Positions 39,409 through 51,082 of a stretch of 64,000 bases of DNA are shown here, piece by piece. Under the pieces are notes generated by a model. It was not told the origin of the DNA. It saw only the letters and a program-made list of their open reading frames with translations, and searched no databases. Origin of the DNA: Gymnothorax reevesii (taxonomy: Eukaryota; Chordata; Actinopteri; Anguilliformes; Muraenidae); the NCBI GenBank assembly GCA_029721435.1, contig CM056582.1:40568611-40632610 (forward strand). The letters are read 5' to 3'. Position 1 is the stretch's first letter. The number at the start of each line of letters is the position of its first letter. The position numbers and the translations under genes are program-made.

Positions 39409-40054
39409 ATGCCCATGCCCTTAAATCCTAACAATGCTGTAAAAACATATTTACTTACCAGCAATCGATTGAAAAAGCTCATCTTCAGTACTCAATCGTA
39501 CATCCAATCGTAATCACACTTTGTTGTGTCTCCAGCGAAGCATCGGTTAGCTCTGATACACAGTAGCTAGTGCGTATCAGGTTATATGGGAGTTATAGTT
39601 ATTTGCATCACAGAAGCAACCGAAGAATCCTAAAGCTTGCAACACTTGTGATGTCACAGTTTGTAATTCGTCATAATTCTTGTTGCATTTTTCGTCGCAG
39701 AATTTCCATAACAACGTGAGACGAATGTCAGGCGCCAAAAATTCTGACGGCTGAATGAACTGGAGTGCTGAAATTGAGGGCTGGATGCTTCATGTTAAAA
39801 CCACAAACGCGTCATTATGGAGCTTACAAGTGACAGGAAAGACACGCACCCAGGTGGATTCAAGCTCTAGGATTATCCAGTTGTTTAAGCGCCTGGTCCA
39901 GAACCAGAGGCACAGGCTGTAGCCTGTACGGGAATTTTACTCTTTACCCCCACATGCACTCCTGACACCATTCGGTGCTCATTTGCATTATCCCATCGAC
40001 GCGCATAAACGACAATTGTAGGCCTATATACAAGCTGGTGCGTGCTGGAAAATG
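39409..40054 (-). repeat. Tandem duplicate 2 of kinase exon 1 and upstream DNA, uninterrupted
   Basis: Direct repeat of 36692-37268 plus 39263-39329, separated from it by 79 bp (39330-39408) apart from the hAT insertion. Contains a second copy of the first coding exon with intact ATG and splice donor. Confidence 0.9.
39459..39482 (-). CDS. Alternative first coding exon of the PKC-like kinase gene
   Basis: Encodes the same eight residues, MSFFNRLL, as exon 36742-36765, followed by donor GTAAGTAAAT. It could splice in phase 0 to exon 2 at 34825. Which of the two first exons is used, or whether both are, cannot be read from sequence. Confidence 0.6.
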
Positions 40055-42732
40055 TAAACCAAGAAGGCCTACTTGTCACCTGAATTACCTTCATTCGCTG
40101 AAGAGTTCTGAAATGCCGCTCTCGCTGGAAAAAGTTACGTCGCTGAGTGCCAGTGCATAGACCTAATTATAATACAATTATTTTTTCTGAACTGAATTTA
40201 GCCCATTTGTCACTGTTAGATCGCATAGGGGGAGAAAAGCCGTGTCTTCAATTGCCACTTGATTATTCTTAAATTGGAAAACGTGTTAATACAGGAAAAC
40301 CATTAAGAACAAGCAAGCATTAAGCATTAAGCAAGCATTAAGCATTAAAAACAAGCAATTGATGCCAATAAAGGGGTGGGTTTTTGCTCAGGCAATTGAA
40401 TAGGCGAGCGCTAGCCCTGCCTAAAGCTACTCATTTTAATCGATGTATTAATTTATTATGCCCGTACATCTTACAACGCCACTATCTCAGGTTTTGTGCA
40501 TCATGACTGTTTATTTCACTATATGTCGTTGTGAAGAATAAAAAAACAAAACAACAACGGGACGGGAAGGAGAATACGACTGACGTCATGCTCCCAAGGA
40601 AATCCCTCCGCCCCGCTGCCCCCATCCACTCACACACCTTTTTTTGGACATTTCATTCATAAAAAAACAAGAGCTTTGGTTACAGGAAGTAGCATTCCTT
40701 AGTCTCGTTGGTCTTTCTTTTCACAGACAACACATAACAGACAGACTATCGACCCCACGTGTGTCTACTAAGTCGATACCAACACGGTGTCACAACAGGT
40801 GGTCAGATAGTAACGATATTACGACTAAATATTTAATGAGAGTTTATTCTTGTTTTTATTCATGTCTTTTTATTTTACAATTCCGGCGAGCAGACCGGAA
40901 GACCCATTGCTCAATTTTTTTTCGTCTGAGGTTTTCTTTGAATTGGCCTATGTAGGCTAGCCTACTTAATATTTCCCAACACAAAAACATGAAAGTGTCC
41001 TTGACAGATACAAATACCAAAGCTTAATGTTAAGGCCATTCCATTAAATCATTTCTCTCAGGAAAATAAATGTTTCTGTCAGGTTTTGATAGCGGAAGAA
41101 AGGAGATGAGGTATGTCCGACTACTAGCTATTTTACAGAATATATCAAATTTCTGCACAGCCGAAGTAGTAATTGTATTGCATCTAGATCTGTGTTAGGA
41201 AAAAGTAAAGATGTTGCTTTATTTCTGCTTCACTGAATGATATTAGGCTACTAACCTGACAAGAAATTAGGTCTTGCCGGGGCAACGTGTGCCTGCTTGA
41301 CATAGTCAAGTGTGTCGGTGAGATTTATTGTGGAGATCGGTAGCTAATCGACAAGACATCGGGGAGATATTGGCATTAGAACGACGGCCGACCATAAGCC
41401 AACGTTAACCCGACATTTGACCAATGCAGCTCAGCTCAATCCCACTAGAGCTAGGAAACCACTCAGACGCCTCGCTCTCCCATTGACCTGACACTGGAAC
41501 AGGCTACAGCTGATTTCAGCTGCATCGCTGGAAACGGAGCGAGACGTCTGAATGCTTTTTGCCGCTCTAGCAGGATCCCACCGTTATATGGTCGTATTTT
41601 CTAGTCAACATCTAAATCTTAGCCTTTGTTTATGCTTCACCAATGAAGAGACTATGGTTCAATGTCAGACAACTTTCTTTTATTTAAATTGAAATAAAAT
41701 CAGGAACAAAAAGTTATTGACAATGGCTTATGATGCCTGCACGCCTCGCCTCAGCCGCAACCCATTCCTGTCCCAGCTCAGCTCTGACTCTGAGATGGTG
41801 AACCAGTCTGAGGGAGAAAATGGTGTGATGAACTGATCTGTGTGAGCTCTAATGGGTAGCATTTTGATATAGCATATATCATTATTCTCTTCTTTCTCTC
41901 TCTCTCTCTCTCTCAAGGTTTGAATGATATCGAATTGATATTTAATGATATGGGCTGAAAGGGATAAATAAAATAATTTCAGCTACTTAAAAATAAAAAT
42001 ATCCTGACAGCTCTGATGGGGCTTGGGGTTCATCTATAAGTTATGTGTCTTGGCAATTTTTTTTTGTCCGCGAGAAATTTGCGTGGATTGGTTGAATTTG
42101 CTTCAATAGTTACAATCGCGACATGCAACTTAAGGGACTGAGCAATAGTTTCACTCCGAGAACACGCCGGTATGGTACGGTACATTTCGGCACGGCGACA
42201 ATCATTAATCTGAACGCATAATTACGTGCATTTAAATAAGCGTTATTCAGAATTGCACACAGACGTTTCAAATGGTCTTTTATTTTATATAAACAAAACG
42301 ATCATGAAGCGCCAGTTAAATCACTTGATGTGGGGAAAAGGTAGCGCACGCATTTGAGAGCAGTTTGTCTTTCATAAAGCGTTGAAGAATTTTTGAGTGG
42401 CCCAAATAATTTTTCTGATCTGAATTTATCCTATTATTTGGTCGTCAATGGAACTCATGGAGAGAGAAACTGTAACTTCGATTGCCAGGAGATTATTGTC
42501 AAAAAACGAGTTAATAACAAAAAAATAACTGAGTACAAGCCAGGAACAATCATTCACGCAAAGACATGATCCGGGTCCAGTTTTCACTTCCAGAGACGCC
42601 ACTGCAAGAATCCATCAAAGTAACGAAGCCTACTTTCGAGAATGACTTTTGGTAAAACCCAATGAATATAAAACAATAACTCAAATTCTGTAACCTTATC
42701 ATAATGTTCTGAATAATTTTTTTTATGTAGGC
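40055..42732. other. No gene; (CT)n run at 41880-41915
   Basis: Upstream flank of the kinase gene, probably containing its promoter. A short AAGCATT-type tandem repeat lies at 40310-40350, and a CT microsatellite at 41885-41914. No coding frame or transposon ends recognised. Confidence 0.5.
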
Positions 42733-42810
42733 CAGGGGTAGGCAATTACATTTGTCGGAGGGCCACATTTTTTCTCAACAGACACCTCGGGGCCGGACAT
42801 TCAAATAGGC
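42733..42810. repeat. hAT-type transposon end fragment
   Basis: CAGGGGTAGGCAATTAC and ggagggccacattttt resemble the 5' end of a Charlie-like hAT family. No partner end found nearby. Confidence 0.45.
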
Positions 42811-42999
42811 CCCTTGATTGAAATTAAATTAATCTTTTTGCCTAATAATCTATTATTAATGTCATATATTATTATTGTTTATATACTTGTAAGCACATCA
42901 TTTTCATTTACACACATCTTTGGTGTTTTGCATGATATAAAATGAAAAATCTTGACCAATCATATCATCATTTACATATGCTGGAGCTTAGACTGCTGA

Positions 43000-43751
43000 T
43001 TTTCAGCTTAATATGCCGCACTGCACGTGTCCGTAAGTCGGACAGGGTTTTAATATATCTCCATGTCCGACAGCCGGATGGTTTCAGTATAACTCCGTGT
43101 CCGACAGTCGAATATTGTTTTTTAATTTCTTCAAATCTACTGAATCTTTAAGATCGCAAACGTGAATGTTTTGATTAGAGGGTTCGGGTCTTCGAGATGA
43201 GTACCGAGAATTTCAATCAATATTTCTGTTTAAGCTCGGACAGAGATCATCTAATACTCCGTTCCCGAAAATCATAAAAGTTCTCTTGTTTCGAGCATTC
43301 CAGGAATTATTAGACGTAGGCTACAAACTTGGTCATGTTTGTTTTCGACCTTCACAAAATGCAAATTGATAGCTATCGACTTTTCTTAGTCTTTTTATTT
43401 GTCTTTTCTTCCGTTGAAGATAGACTTTATTATTTAGTCTTTATTCGGTCTCTCTTTTGAAAATTAGTCAGATGGATCAAACAGATTCACGCTTAATTTC
43501 CACACCAGAGATAAAATAGCGCTTGTAGTCAGTGAGCAAATCAATTCCATGTCCATTGACATTGTGAATTAAATATCGGATGCACGATCAAGACTGTCCG
43601 ACGCGAAGTGCAAAATACTCAATGTCCGGCAGCCTGCAAAAAGTGAAAGTATTGATATTAGAACTGATTTATTTCGAAATAAAGAATAAAAATATATCAC
43701 CAACTGACAGAACATCCAAAAAAGATGGCCCGCATATAAATAAATCGCACA
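43000..43751 (+). repeat. Left inverted-repeat arm of the 43-64 kb interval
   Basis: Matches, in reverse complement, 63591-64000. Shared blocks include tccgtaagtcggacag, tttcttcaaatctactgaat, gaccgagaatttcaat-like and gaacatccaa just before the CACTA boundary. The left arm carries about 300 bp extra (43255-43610). Short TCCGACAGTCGG-like motifs are repeated in both arms, as in subterminal repeats of large DNA transposons. Confidence 0.75.
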
Positions 43752-43957
43752 CACTAAAAAATGCTGGGTTGAACACAACCCAAATTTCTGCTACCCAGCA
43801 CTGGGTCAAATATGGACATACCCAGTGCTGGGTTACTTTGACCCAGCACAATGGGTAGTTCAATCAACCCAACTGCAGGGGTTGATTTTCCAACCCAATT
43901 TATGGGAAGTCATTACTCTTCACTGGGTTAAAATAACCCATACTTTTAAGTTGTGTG
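43752..43957 (+). mobile_element. CACTA-type terminus with TGGGTT repeats (or stand-alone MITE)
   Basis: Begins CACTAAAAAATGCTGGGTTG and contains many TGGGTT/AACCCA motifs, ending near ttttaagttgtgtg. The same start in opposite orientation ends at 63590. It may be the left end of the 20-kb element or a small CACTA MITE; no 2-3 bp duplication pairs 43752 with 63590. Confidence 0.55.
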
Positions 43958-44010
43958 TTTTAAATACTGTTCTGGTGTTTTTGAATTTTTCCTCCTCTAT
44001 TGCAACCCAT

Positions 44011-44248
44011 ATATCGTCGGCCTGCTGATAAAACCTTGTATCTCCAAATATGAGAAACAAAAACTGGTATGTTCACGATAATAACAAACATTGCAAAATG
44101 CATAATGCAATATTGGAAGAAAAATAGTCATCCTACCCAAACACAGCTCAACTGCATTCTTACATGGAAAAATTAAACATTTTTTTATGCTCTCCTGTAA
44201 AGTTTGTCATTTTGAAGATACAAGGTTTTATAAGCAAGTCGAGGATAT
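44011..44248. mobile_element. Palindromic MITE, copy 2
   Basis: Left end atatcgtcggcctgctgata, right end gttttataagcaagtcgagg; the same family as 9023-9224 and 46303-46524, but more diverged at the right end. Confidence 0.6.
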
Positions 44249-46007
44249 ACTGTTGCCCATAAAGCTGTTATAATTTTGTATTCATACATTTCAAGAATAA
44301 ATCACATTGTCAATCTTTTTTAGAAAAGAGGTTGAAAAGAATTTTACTCCAACTTTATGAGCAATAGTGCTAAGACGCAACAGTCTTGCATATTTTGACC
44401 TTTTTCCTGCTTCATGGACAACAGATGCTTACCACTTATGCAGGATAATGTTCAATTAGCAAAATTTCTAAACGTTATTAAGAAATTCTATAATTATGGA
44501 AGACAAGTTGAAGAATATTTTTAAATGATTGGTGTATTTTGTTTTTAAATGAAACAGTACAGCACTATTCGTATAAGCAATTCTTATTTAATTTCTTGAT
44601 CAGAATTCCTTACAAAATGCACAATTAAAGCTGTAAATCGTACAAGTGGCAGTTAATGTAACATTCAATAAAGAGAGCCAGATAGTGTCGTATATGGGAT
44701 ACTGCTCAGGCAGACAAATGAACAGCCTTAAGATCACACACGACTGTTAGGGGAAAGAATATCCAGTCGCAACCCTGAAAAAGAAGAACGGAGCCGAAAC
44801 TTAGACTCGTGGCCAACCGGCCAGAGTAAATACTTGAGAACACGGGCAGTGGTCTTCAGCGCCAAGCAAAAAAGAGAAGGGTGATCACCATTTAAGAACC
44901 ACAAAATTGAATATAAGACAAATAAATCTGAACAAACAAAAAATCTGAACATAGGGTCTACACTCTTTCAGAAGATTTCAAACACATCTTGTAGGATTCA
45001 TCAGCGGATGGAGTATAGCTCAGTTCCTGAGGAGACAGTGTCGTTATCATGAGATCAATGATGTGTCTTGTGATAACAGCTGATTGCATACAGGGTAGAT
45101 GGTAACCCCGTTCCCTGTTCAAAGATGATCTGGTGTTGGATGTGAATGTCCTCCTTGAATGTTCTGCCCATGCATGAACTTGTGGTTGACAATCTTTGAC
45201 CTCATTCCAGTGGATGGAGTGATTGGGTCTGGTCTGGTATGCAGACACCTGATGTGGTTGAACAGGCCTTTGTGTTTCTTAGGAAAAACATGTAGAAAAA
45301 GAGTAAAAATTACCAAGGGCTCAACTTACTGTATATCTCAATGGGCAGGTAAGGGGTAGAAGGAAATATTCTGCTTTCTTAGTCTAAGTAACCTTGTGAA
45401 TCACATTACACCACTGAGAATGCCAAGGCTTGGGTTGTGAGCAAAAATTAGCTGAAAATCTGTTTATTTACCACCAAAAATATTGTTGAATGCTGAGTAT
45501 GGTCCAAAAATTGTTCCATAAGTATGTCCAAATACACCATTTTCTCCTGAATACTTAAACACAGATAACCGTCTTCAGTTATTTAGGAAGTAGTATAACT
45601 GATGCTACTAGTGCAATGTAATAGGTACAGTCTCTCGCTGTTCTCTAGACGCCTCCAGAGTAGATACAGACCCCAATCCCATGCATGCACCAGTGGATGT
45701 CTTGTTCTGCAGGCTTTGCAAATCATCTTGACCACCAAACATGTGACCCTGAACAGTTGATGAAGATGGCGTAGAATCCCCGTTTCTGATGTTTGCTGAT
45801 CCCGAGCTGGACTTCTCGACCACTGTTCTAGTCTGCGCCCGTTACAAGTTGTCCTTCATGCTTTCTATTTATTAAAAGCCCTGCTGAAATCTTCCACTGA
45901 TTAGCACTTGGTTCCTTTCGTGCTAATTTTTTTTTTTATACTGTATTTGGACTTGCTCATTAGCAACCCTAATGCTGAATGAGCTTTGAAGTCATTTTAT
46001 GGTATTC
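44249..46007. other. No gene established; unassigned minus-strand frames
   Basis: Minus-strand frames at 44958-45248 (96 codons) and 45608-45823 (71 codons, Ser/Thr-rich, starting MVEKSSSGSANIRN) have no domain I recognise. They lie inside the inverted-repeat-bounded interval and could be exons of an accessory gene, but no consistent splice chain was found. Confidence 0.35.
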
Positions 46008-46905
46008 ATGCATTTGGGGGTCTATTGTCCCATTAGCGCGCAAGTCCTTTTTTACGCAATTCGAGTTAAGCGCTTTTGAGTTACACGTATTCTCCCCTAC
46101 GCGCTTCGATCACCCCCACAGCGCTTCGGTTCAGAATGTAGGCGGTCTTATGAAAGAGGTGTGACTAATGCAAAAGAGAGGCAGAGTCTGTACAAATCTC
46201 ATTGCTTATGGCTATCAGGAAAACATGGAACAAGGATTTTGTGATTAACCATGAAAATGCAGTTGTGGTCCATTGAAAATGCAAACCAGACTTTAAACTT
46301 GAATATCGTGGGCCTGCTGATAAAACCTCGTATCTCCAAACTGATTAGAAACAAAAACTCGTATGTCCACTATTCTTATACGCAGAATTAAACATGTTTT
46401 ATTTGATTTATATTTTAAGTTATATTTATCAATTTATATATATTTTTATGTTTATTTATTTTCCTGTGAAGTTCTTTTTTTTTTTTTTGGAAGATACGAG
46501 GTTTTATCAGCAGGCCCACGATATGCGGCTGTAATAGTAGGCCTATGTATGTCTGTGCCAATTACAAGAAGTAATACAGACATCTCTTTTTTATTTCTTA
46601 CTCTAGCCACCATGGCATTAAAGCTGTGCAAACAAGCAAATTGCCGCGATAATAAAATAACAAAAAGAATTTAGCGCTTCTCAACCAGCGCAATCAGAGC
46701 ATTGAAAATGTGCCCCTCCGACACCAGCCTGTTTGTTCCGTGGAAAACAGGGAAGGAGACAAATAAAGAGAACATTCTTAACAATCAAAGACAGTTTATA
46801 TGATCTCATTTAGAAATTGCTGAAATCTCACACTACTCCGATGTCAGGTTTGCAACTAAAGGACATGGAAACGCTTTAACAAGCATTCTTACCCCGCACG
46901 CGGTC
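46008..46905 (-). repeat. Interspersed repeat R1, copy 2, inverted relative to copy 1
   Basis: Matches the R1 segments at 8600-12165 without the two insertions, and so serves as the empty-site reference for both. Contains the palindromic core at 46303-46524. Confidence 0.7.
46303..46524. mobile_element. Palindromic MITE core, copy 3
   Basis: Ends atatcgtgggcctgctgata and tatcagcaggcccacgatat are perfect inverted repeats over 20 bp. Confidence 0.75.
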
Positions 46906-47369
46906 ATCCCCCCGCCCCGAAACCGCCACAGCAATCACACAATTCCATATCCATAGCCTATTATGTCCCATTTGATTTGAGCGACACATTCACATGAACT
47001 TGTGCCTAATACTTTATTATCATCAATTATCCAATTTACTGATAATGATTTTTCCCATGTCGGCTATTCTTTATTGGCTAAAATTGATTAACAAATAGTT
47101 CTTTGAGCCCTACCCTGGCCAATACCAGTCTAGAGTAGCCTATTTAATAATATCTTTATTCACACATTAAAATACACATTATTATCAATGGTAAAAAAAA
47201 AATAAATAAAAAATTAGTCTACGAAGACACAAGTTAGTTAATACATATATCCTCAATTAGAAAATCATTCTTATCCCTCGTGGGAATATCACAACTTTTT
47301 AGATTATCAAGAAGATATAGGGCAGTTGCATTTGTTAAAAGAACATGGAGACAATGATAACAACGTCGA
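46906..47369. other. No gene seen
   Basis: AT-rich spacer between R1 and the tandem array. Confidence 0.5.
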
Positions 47370-48190
47370 GCCAAAGCCGAAAACCAAATTTCACAGATGT
47401 GGACTTGCCGGTTTACAAATGATTTCTCTGCACTACCTTGATATAATTAAAATTCCGCCTTATCATCTCTTTGTATTCAGTGGGCTTATGCTTGAATACA
47501 TCTATTATGGTAGTTAAGTGTTATTTCTTTGAAAATTTGTTGCATTTCAAAAGTTACAGGCCCTGAAACACGGCCCTCCACTCTATTGTCTCTATTTGCA
47601 CATTGCCAAGTACTAACTTTGATGGGCATTTATTTAATTCCACCACAAAATGTCCTCATATTCAGTATTCCTGCATTAAAAACATTCATGTTGTATTGTA
47701 TAGAAGTGTTATTTTTAGAAAAATTTTGGATTTGCAAGAATTAAAGGCCATGAAAATGGGCTTCCATTCAGTTGTCTCACTTCCCACATTGCAATGTCCC
47801 AACTTGGACAGTCATTTATTCAATAATTTCACCATAAAATCTCTTCATATTCAATTTGCTTGTTCTAAAATAGATGTAGTATGGTTTGCAAGTATTATTG
47901 ATTTGTGGAAATTACAGGCACTCAAACATGGCCCTTCATTCCATTTTCTCCAGTTGCGCATTGTGAAGAAGCAACTTTAATAGCCATTTAGAAAATAATT
48001 CTCCCATTGAATCTTTCCTTATTCAATACACTTGTACTACAGCACATGCAGAATGGTCGTGTATTTTTCCTCACTCTTTCTCCTATTCACCAGATACCAA
48101 TTTTGATGGCAATTGTATGTATTAATTCCAGAGTATTTTCTCCTCTTATTGATTTACTTGCCTTATGTAAGAGCACATGTACTGTAACAA
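47370..48190 (+). repeat. Degenerate tandem repeat, about 170-190 bp unit, four to five units
   Basis: Units recognisable from the aaaTTA(C/A)AGGC(C/A) block at 47553, 47740 and 47911, with matching later blocks (catttatttaat / catttattcaat / catttagaaaat; cctcatattcag / cttcatattcaa / ccttattcaata). Weaker units precede at about 47370 and follow to about 48190. Confidence 0.6.
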
Positions 48191-48724
48191 GCAATTGTAA
48201 GTGCTGATCTAGAATAATTGCACCTTACCAAAATCGCACCCATCACCTTGGCCAAACTACCAACTTCCTATCCTGTTTATTACGTATTTATTTTTTCACT
48301 AATCAATCACAATTGATTATTATCGCAAATTATTCAAGTTTGCTTGCGTATTTTTCTGAACAAAGTACACATTCATTTTTGTGGAACAAGCTTCGTTATA
48401 TCTTTCCATGTGACGATTATTTGACAGCAAGTGCATCACGTAATGTTACTAACGTGACGTCTACTGTATTTGCGCATTTTATTATTAGCTGTGACAGTAC
48501 AACCGTCGTTTTCCGAGTTAGTGATAGCTTGACCGATGTTCAGAAACGTCGCTACCTCCAGGAGGTCAGGCTCATTCTGTCTTCTGTACAGCCCCAAGCA
48601 TTTTAAAATCCCTCTTGTACGCATACTAATCACAGTATCACCCACCGTGCTCAATAGTAGCATAATCTCGCCATATTTCAAGACAAGCAAGAAATACAAC
48701 TTAATCAAACCATGTAAATGAGCC
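48191..48724. other. No gene seen
   Basis: AT-rich; frames at 48313-48606 and 48436-48726 overlap on opposite strands and show no motif. Confidence 0.45.
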
Positions 48725-48841
48725 AAAAGTTTCTTGTCATAATATGATGTTTTCGTGTTGAAATAACGTGAAGATATCTTGTTAAAGCGTGAAAATATGT
48801 TGTCATAACAGAAAAGGATCTTGTAATAACAAGAAACTTTT
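48725..48841. mobile_element. Short palindromic MITE
   Basis: Ends aaaagtttcttgtcataa and taataacaagaaactttt are inverted; the inside has repeated cgtgaa(g/a)ata blocks. Confidence 0.55.
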
Positions 48842-49439
48842 CACTACAGACCCGTTTTTTTTAACCAGGAATGGCAGCAATACGCTACCATAAGTCAGGG
48901 ACTCTACCACATCACCTTGCCCATTCATTAGTTTCAGTGTCTCCTTGGAGACGATTGACCAATCAGTGGACTGGTAAAAGGTGCAATAGACATAACGATT
49001 AGAGAAAAAAAAATTTCCGGCCCACCTGCGTCATGAACATTCATGAGAAATGCGAAATCTGGCCTCGCTTGATGACGGAAAAAAAAAAAACGCGTCCAGG
49101 ACCAGGAGGAGGCGCAAACTCGTGTTTGAGAACGTAGGCGCTGATTGGCCAAAGAGGAGTCCTGTACATCTGAGATCGATTGCTCTTCCCTCGTCCTTAA
49201 ACTACCCGGATGTTTGTCACAGTAAATTGAAATTGAATTTTGAGAACTGAATTTGAATTGTGAGAACTGAACATGAACATATTTGGGAGTTGAATTTTCA
49301 AATTTTATTACATTCCTGTTACAAACTAATGAATTCAATTTCAAATGATACTATTCAGATTCAGTTTTTTAATGCAATGATTCAAATAAAAAAAATACAA
49401 TTTCAAATCATGTGATTCAAATTCAGTTTCTGGTGGCAC
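48842..49439. other. No gene seen
   Basis: A TTTGAATT/AATTCAAAT-rich stretch lies at 49225-49430; the rest is unremarkable. Confidence 0.45.
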
Positions 49440-50075
49440 AGATTTCTGCTCATACACCCACTCTTTCTGCAGTGGAAGTGCACACACCTTGACACAGACG
49501 CATGAGATATGTGCATGACATCACCAGCCACTCTCTGGAACGACCCAGATGCCAGGACCGACATCGCAGTTGTAACCTTGATGACCGCCAGTATGTTTGT
49601 AATGCATTTGTAATTGAACTAATTAGATAAGAGGCTGTTTCGTAATATCTTTCATTTGATAATTTATTATGGTCCTGAGAAATGTAGTATAGAAATAAGG
49701 ATGAACAATCGAATATTGAATGTCTCAAACTTTACCATGTTAAATAAAATAAAATTAATGTTAAAATTCGGCCTTTGACATCAAACGCAATATTCCATTT
49801 CGCCTTATGTTGGCGCTTGACCTTAATACAGCCCTCAAAAGCGCCTAACAGAAAAAGCGCGTAAGCCAGGGGGAGAATACGCGCAAGTCTTATTTGCATG
49901 AGAAACGCCCGGAAACGCCCCGATTTTGGCCTTGTTCCGCCCCAAGCGCATAACTGCCTTCAGGGTGCGTAATGCACAGACTTAAGTCGAGGGGAGAATA
50001 CGCGCAGGCTGAAAAGCGCGTAGCTACGCGCTTTTTCGACTTACGCTCATGGGAGAATAGACCCCTTAGTGAAGG
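49440..50075. repeat. R1-related repeat fragment
   Basis: The block actctttctgcagtggaagt at 49460 is the complement of a block at 8450, and the end has gggagaatac, aaaagcgcg and gggagaatagacccc as in R1 ends. The right part (49830-50070) is rich in alternating aagcgcgta motifs in both orientations. Confidence 0.5.
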
Positions 50076-51082
50076 TAAAGAGAACGGAAAGAAAATGTAC
50101 CGCAAGTTAAAATTTAATCACTTGGTAATGATAGTCCAAGATCATATGAGGACTGAGACTGCAGTTGTGTATTAAGATACCCTGAGTCACTATGTAGTTA
50201 GAAAACTGGTGTGCTGCATTGCAGGCTGTACTTACATGCTTTACATCAGTGAAAGACCTCTAGTTTTCCTCAAAGCTTGGGTCACTTATGTCTTCCAATT
50301 TCTGTTGTCAAGGGATGACAGCATCACGGTCAGGAATCTTCAGGGGAGGGACCTTTAACATCTGGATGGATACATTTTTGTATTATTTGATGATATATTA
50401 ACTTCTCTTTTTGAAAACAAAACTACTTCTTATTCCAAACCATTCCTCCCGGCAATCTCTCTTCATGTTGAAGAAAAGCTCCTTGCCCAGCTTCTTCTGG
50501 CTTGAGCAATCTGGAAAAGAGACTTCCAAAGTGCATTTGTGTGGGAATTTATGATGAGCGCCTCATAAAAATGCTTACTTTCCATTATGGCTACTGTTTA
50601 CAGACGACAGAATAGAAAGCATATTTCATAGAGAAAGCATTTACATATATTTTATTCTCAATAAACAATAAAACGGCATAATATGAACTATGCCAATTCA
50701 TTAATTTCTGTTCACAAATCTTAAAACAAATTTAAAAAACTTCTCAATCCATAACCACAATTACAATTGATAAAACTTAAAAATTACTTTAACGACTTCT
50801 CAATTTTCTACAATTAAATCAACTTTTATGTTTACAAATCTTAAAATTTAAAAACATTAAAATCTTTAATTCAACAGTATATTATTAACATTGAATGAAT
50901 AAGTTAACAAAGAGTAGTCACTCCATGCCACATTACCTGGAAGTGTGATAGTTACCCCCTTGCATTCAACTAAAAAAAAAAAAAATTACTAACAATTCCT
51001 TGGAGGGATTAATGAAGAAAAGTTACTGAACCCCCCCCCCCCCTCGTAACACTCAGCTGAAGCCAAAATCTCCCGGTACTGC
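50076..51082. other. No gene; downstream region of the SAM-domain gene
   Basis: AT-rich with A and C homopolymers near 50975 and 51030. Likely contains the 3' UTR of the SAM-domain gene. Confidence 0.45.

Noticed and set aside
44958..45248. 96-codon minus-strand frame considered as a gene
   Set aside because: No recognisable domain, no consistent splice sites; left as unassigned.
50452..50520. Exon-like fragment resembling SAM-gene exon 8 (QKKLGKELFF against QEKLAQELLS) with a possible acceptor
   Set aside because: No continuing frame, no donor and no other matching exon; at best a decayed partial duplication.
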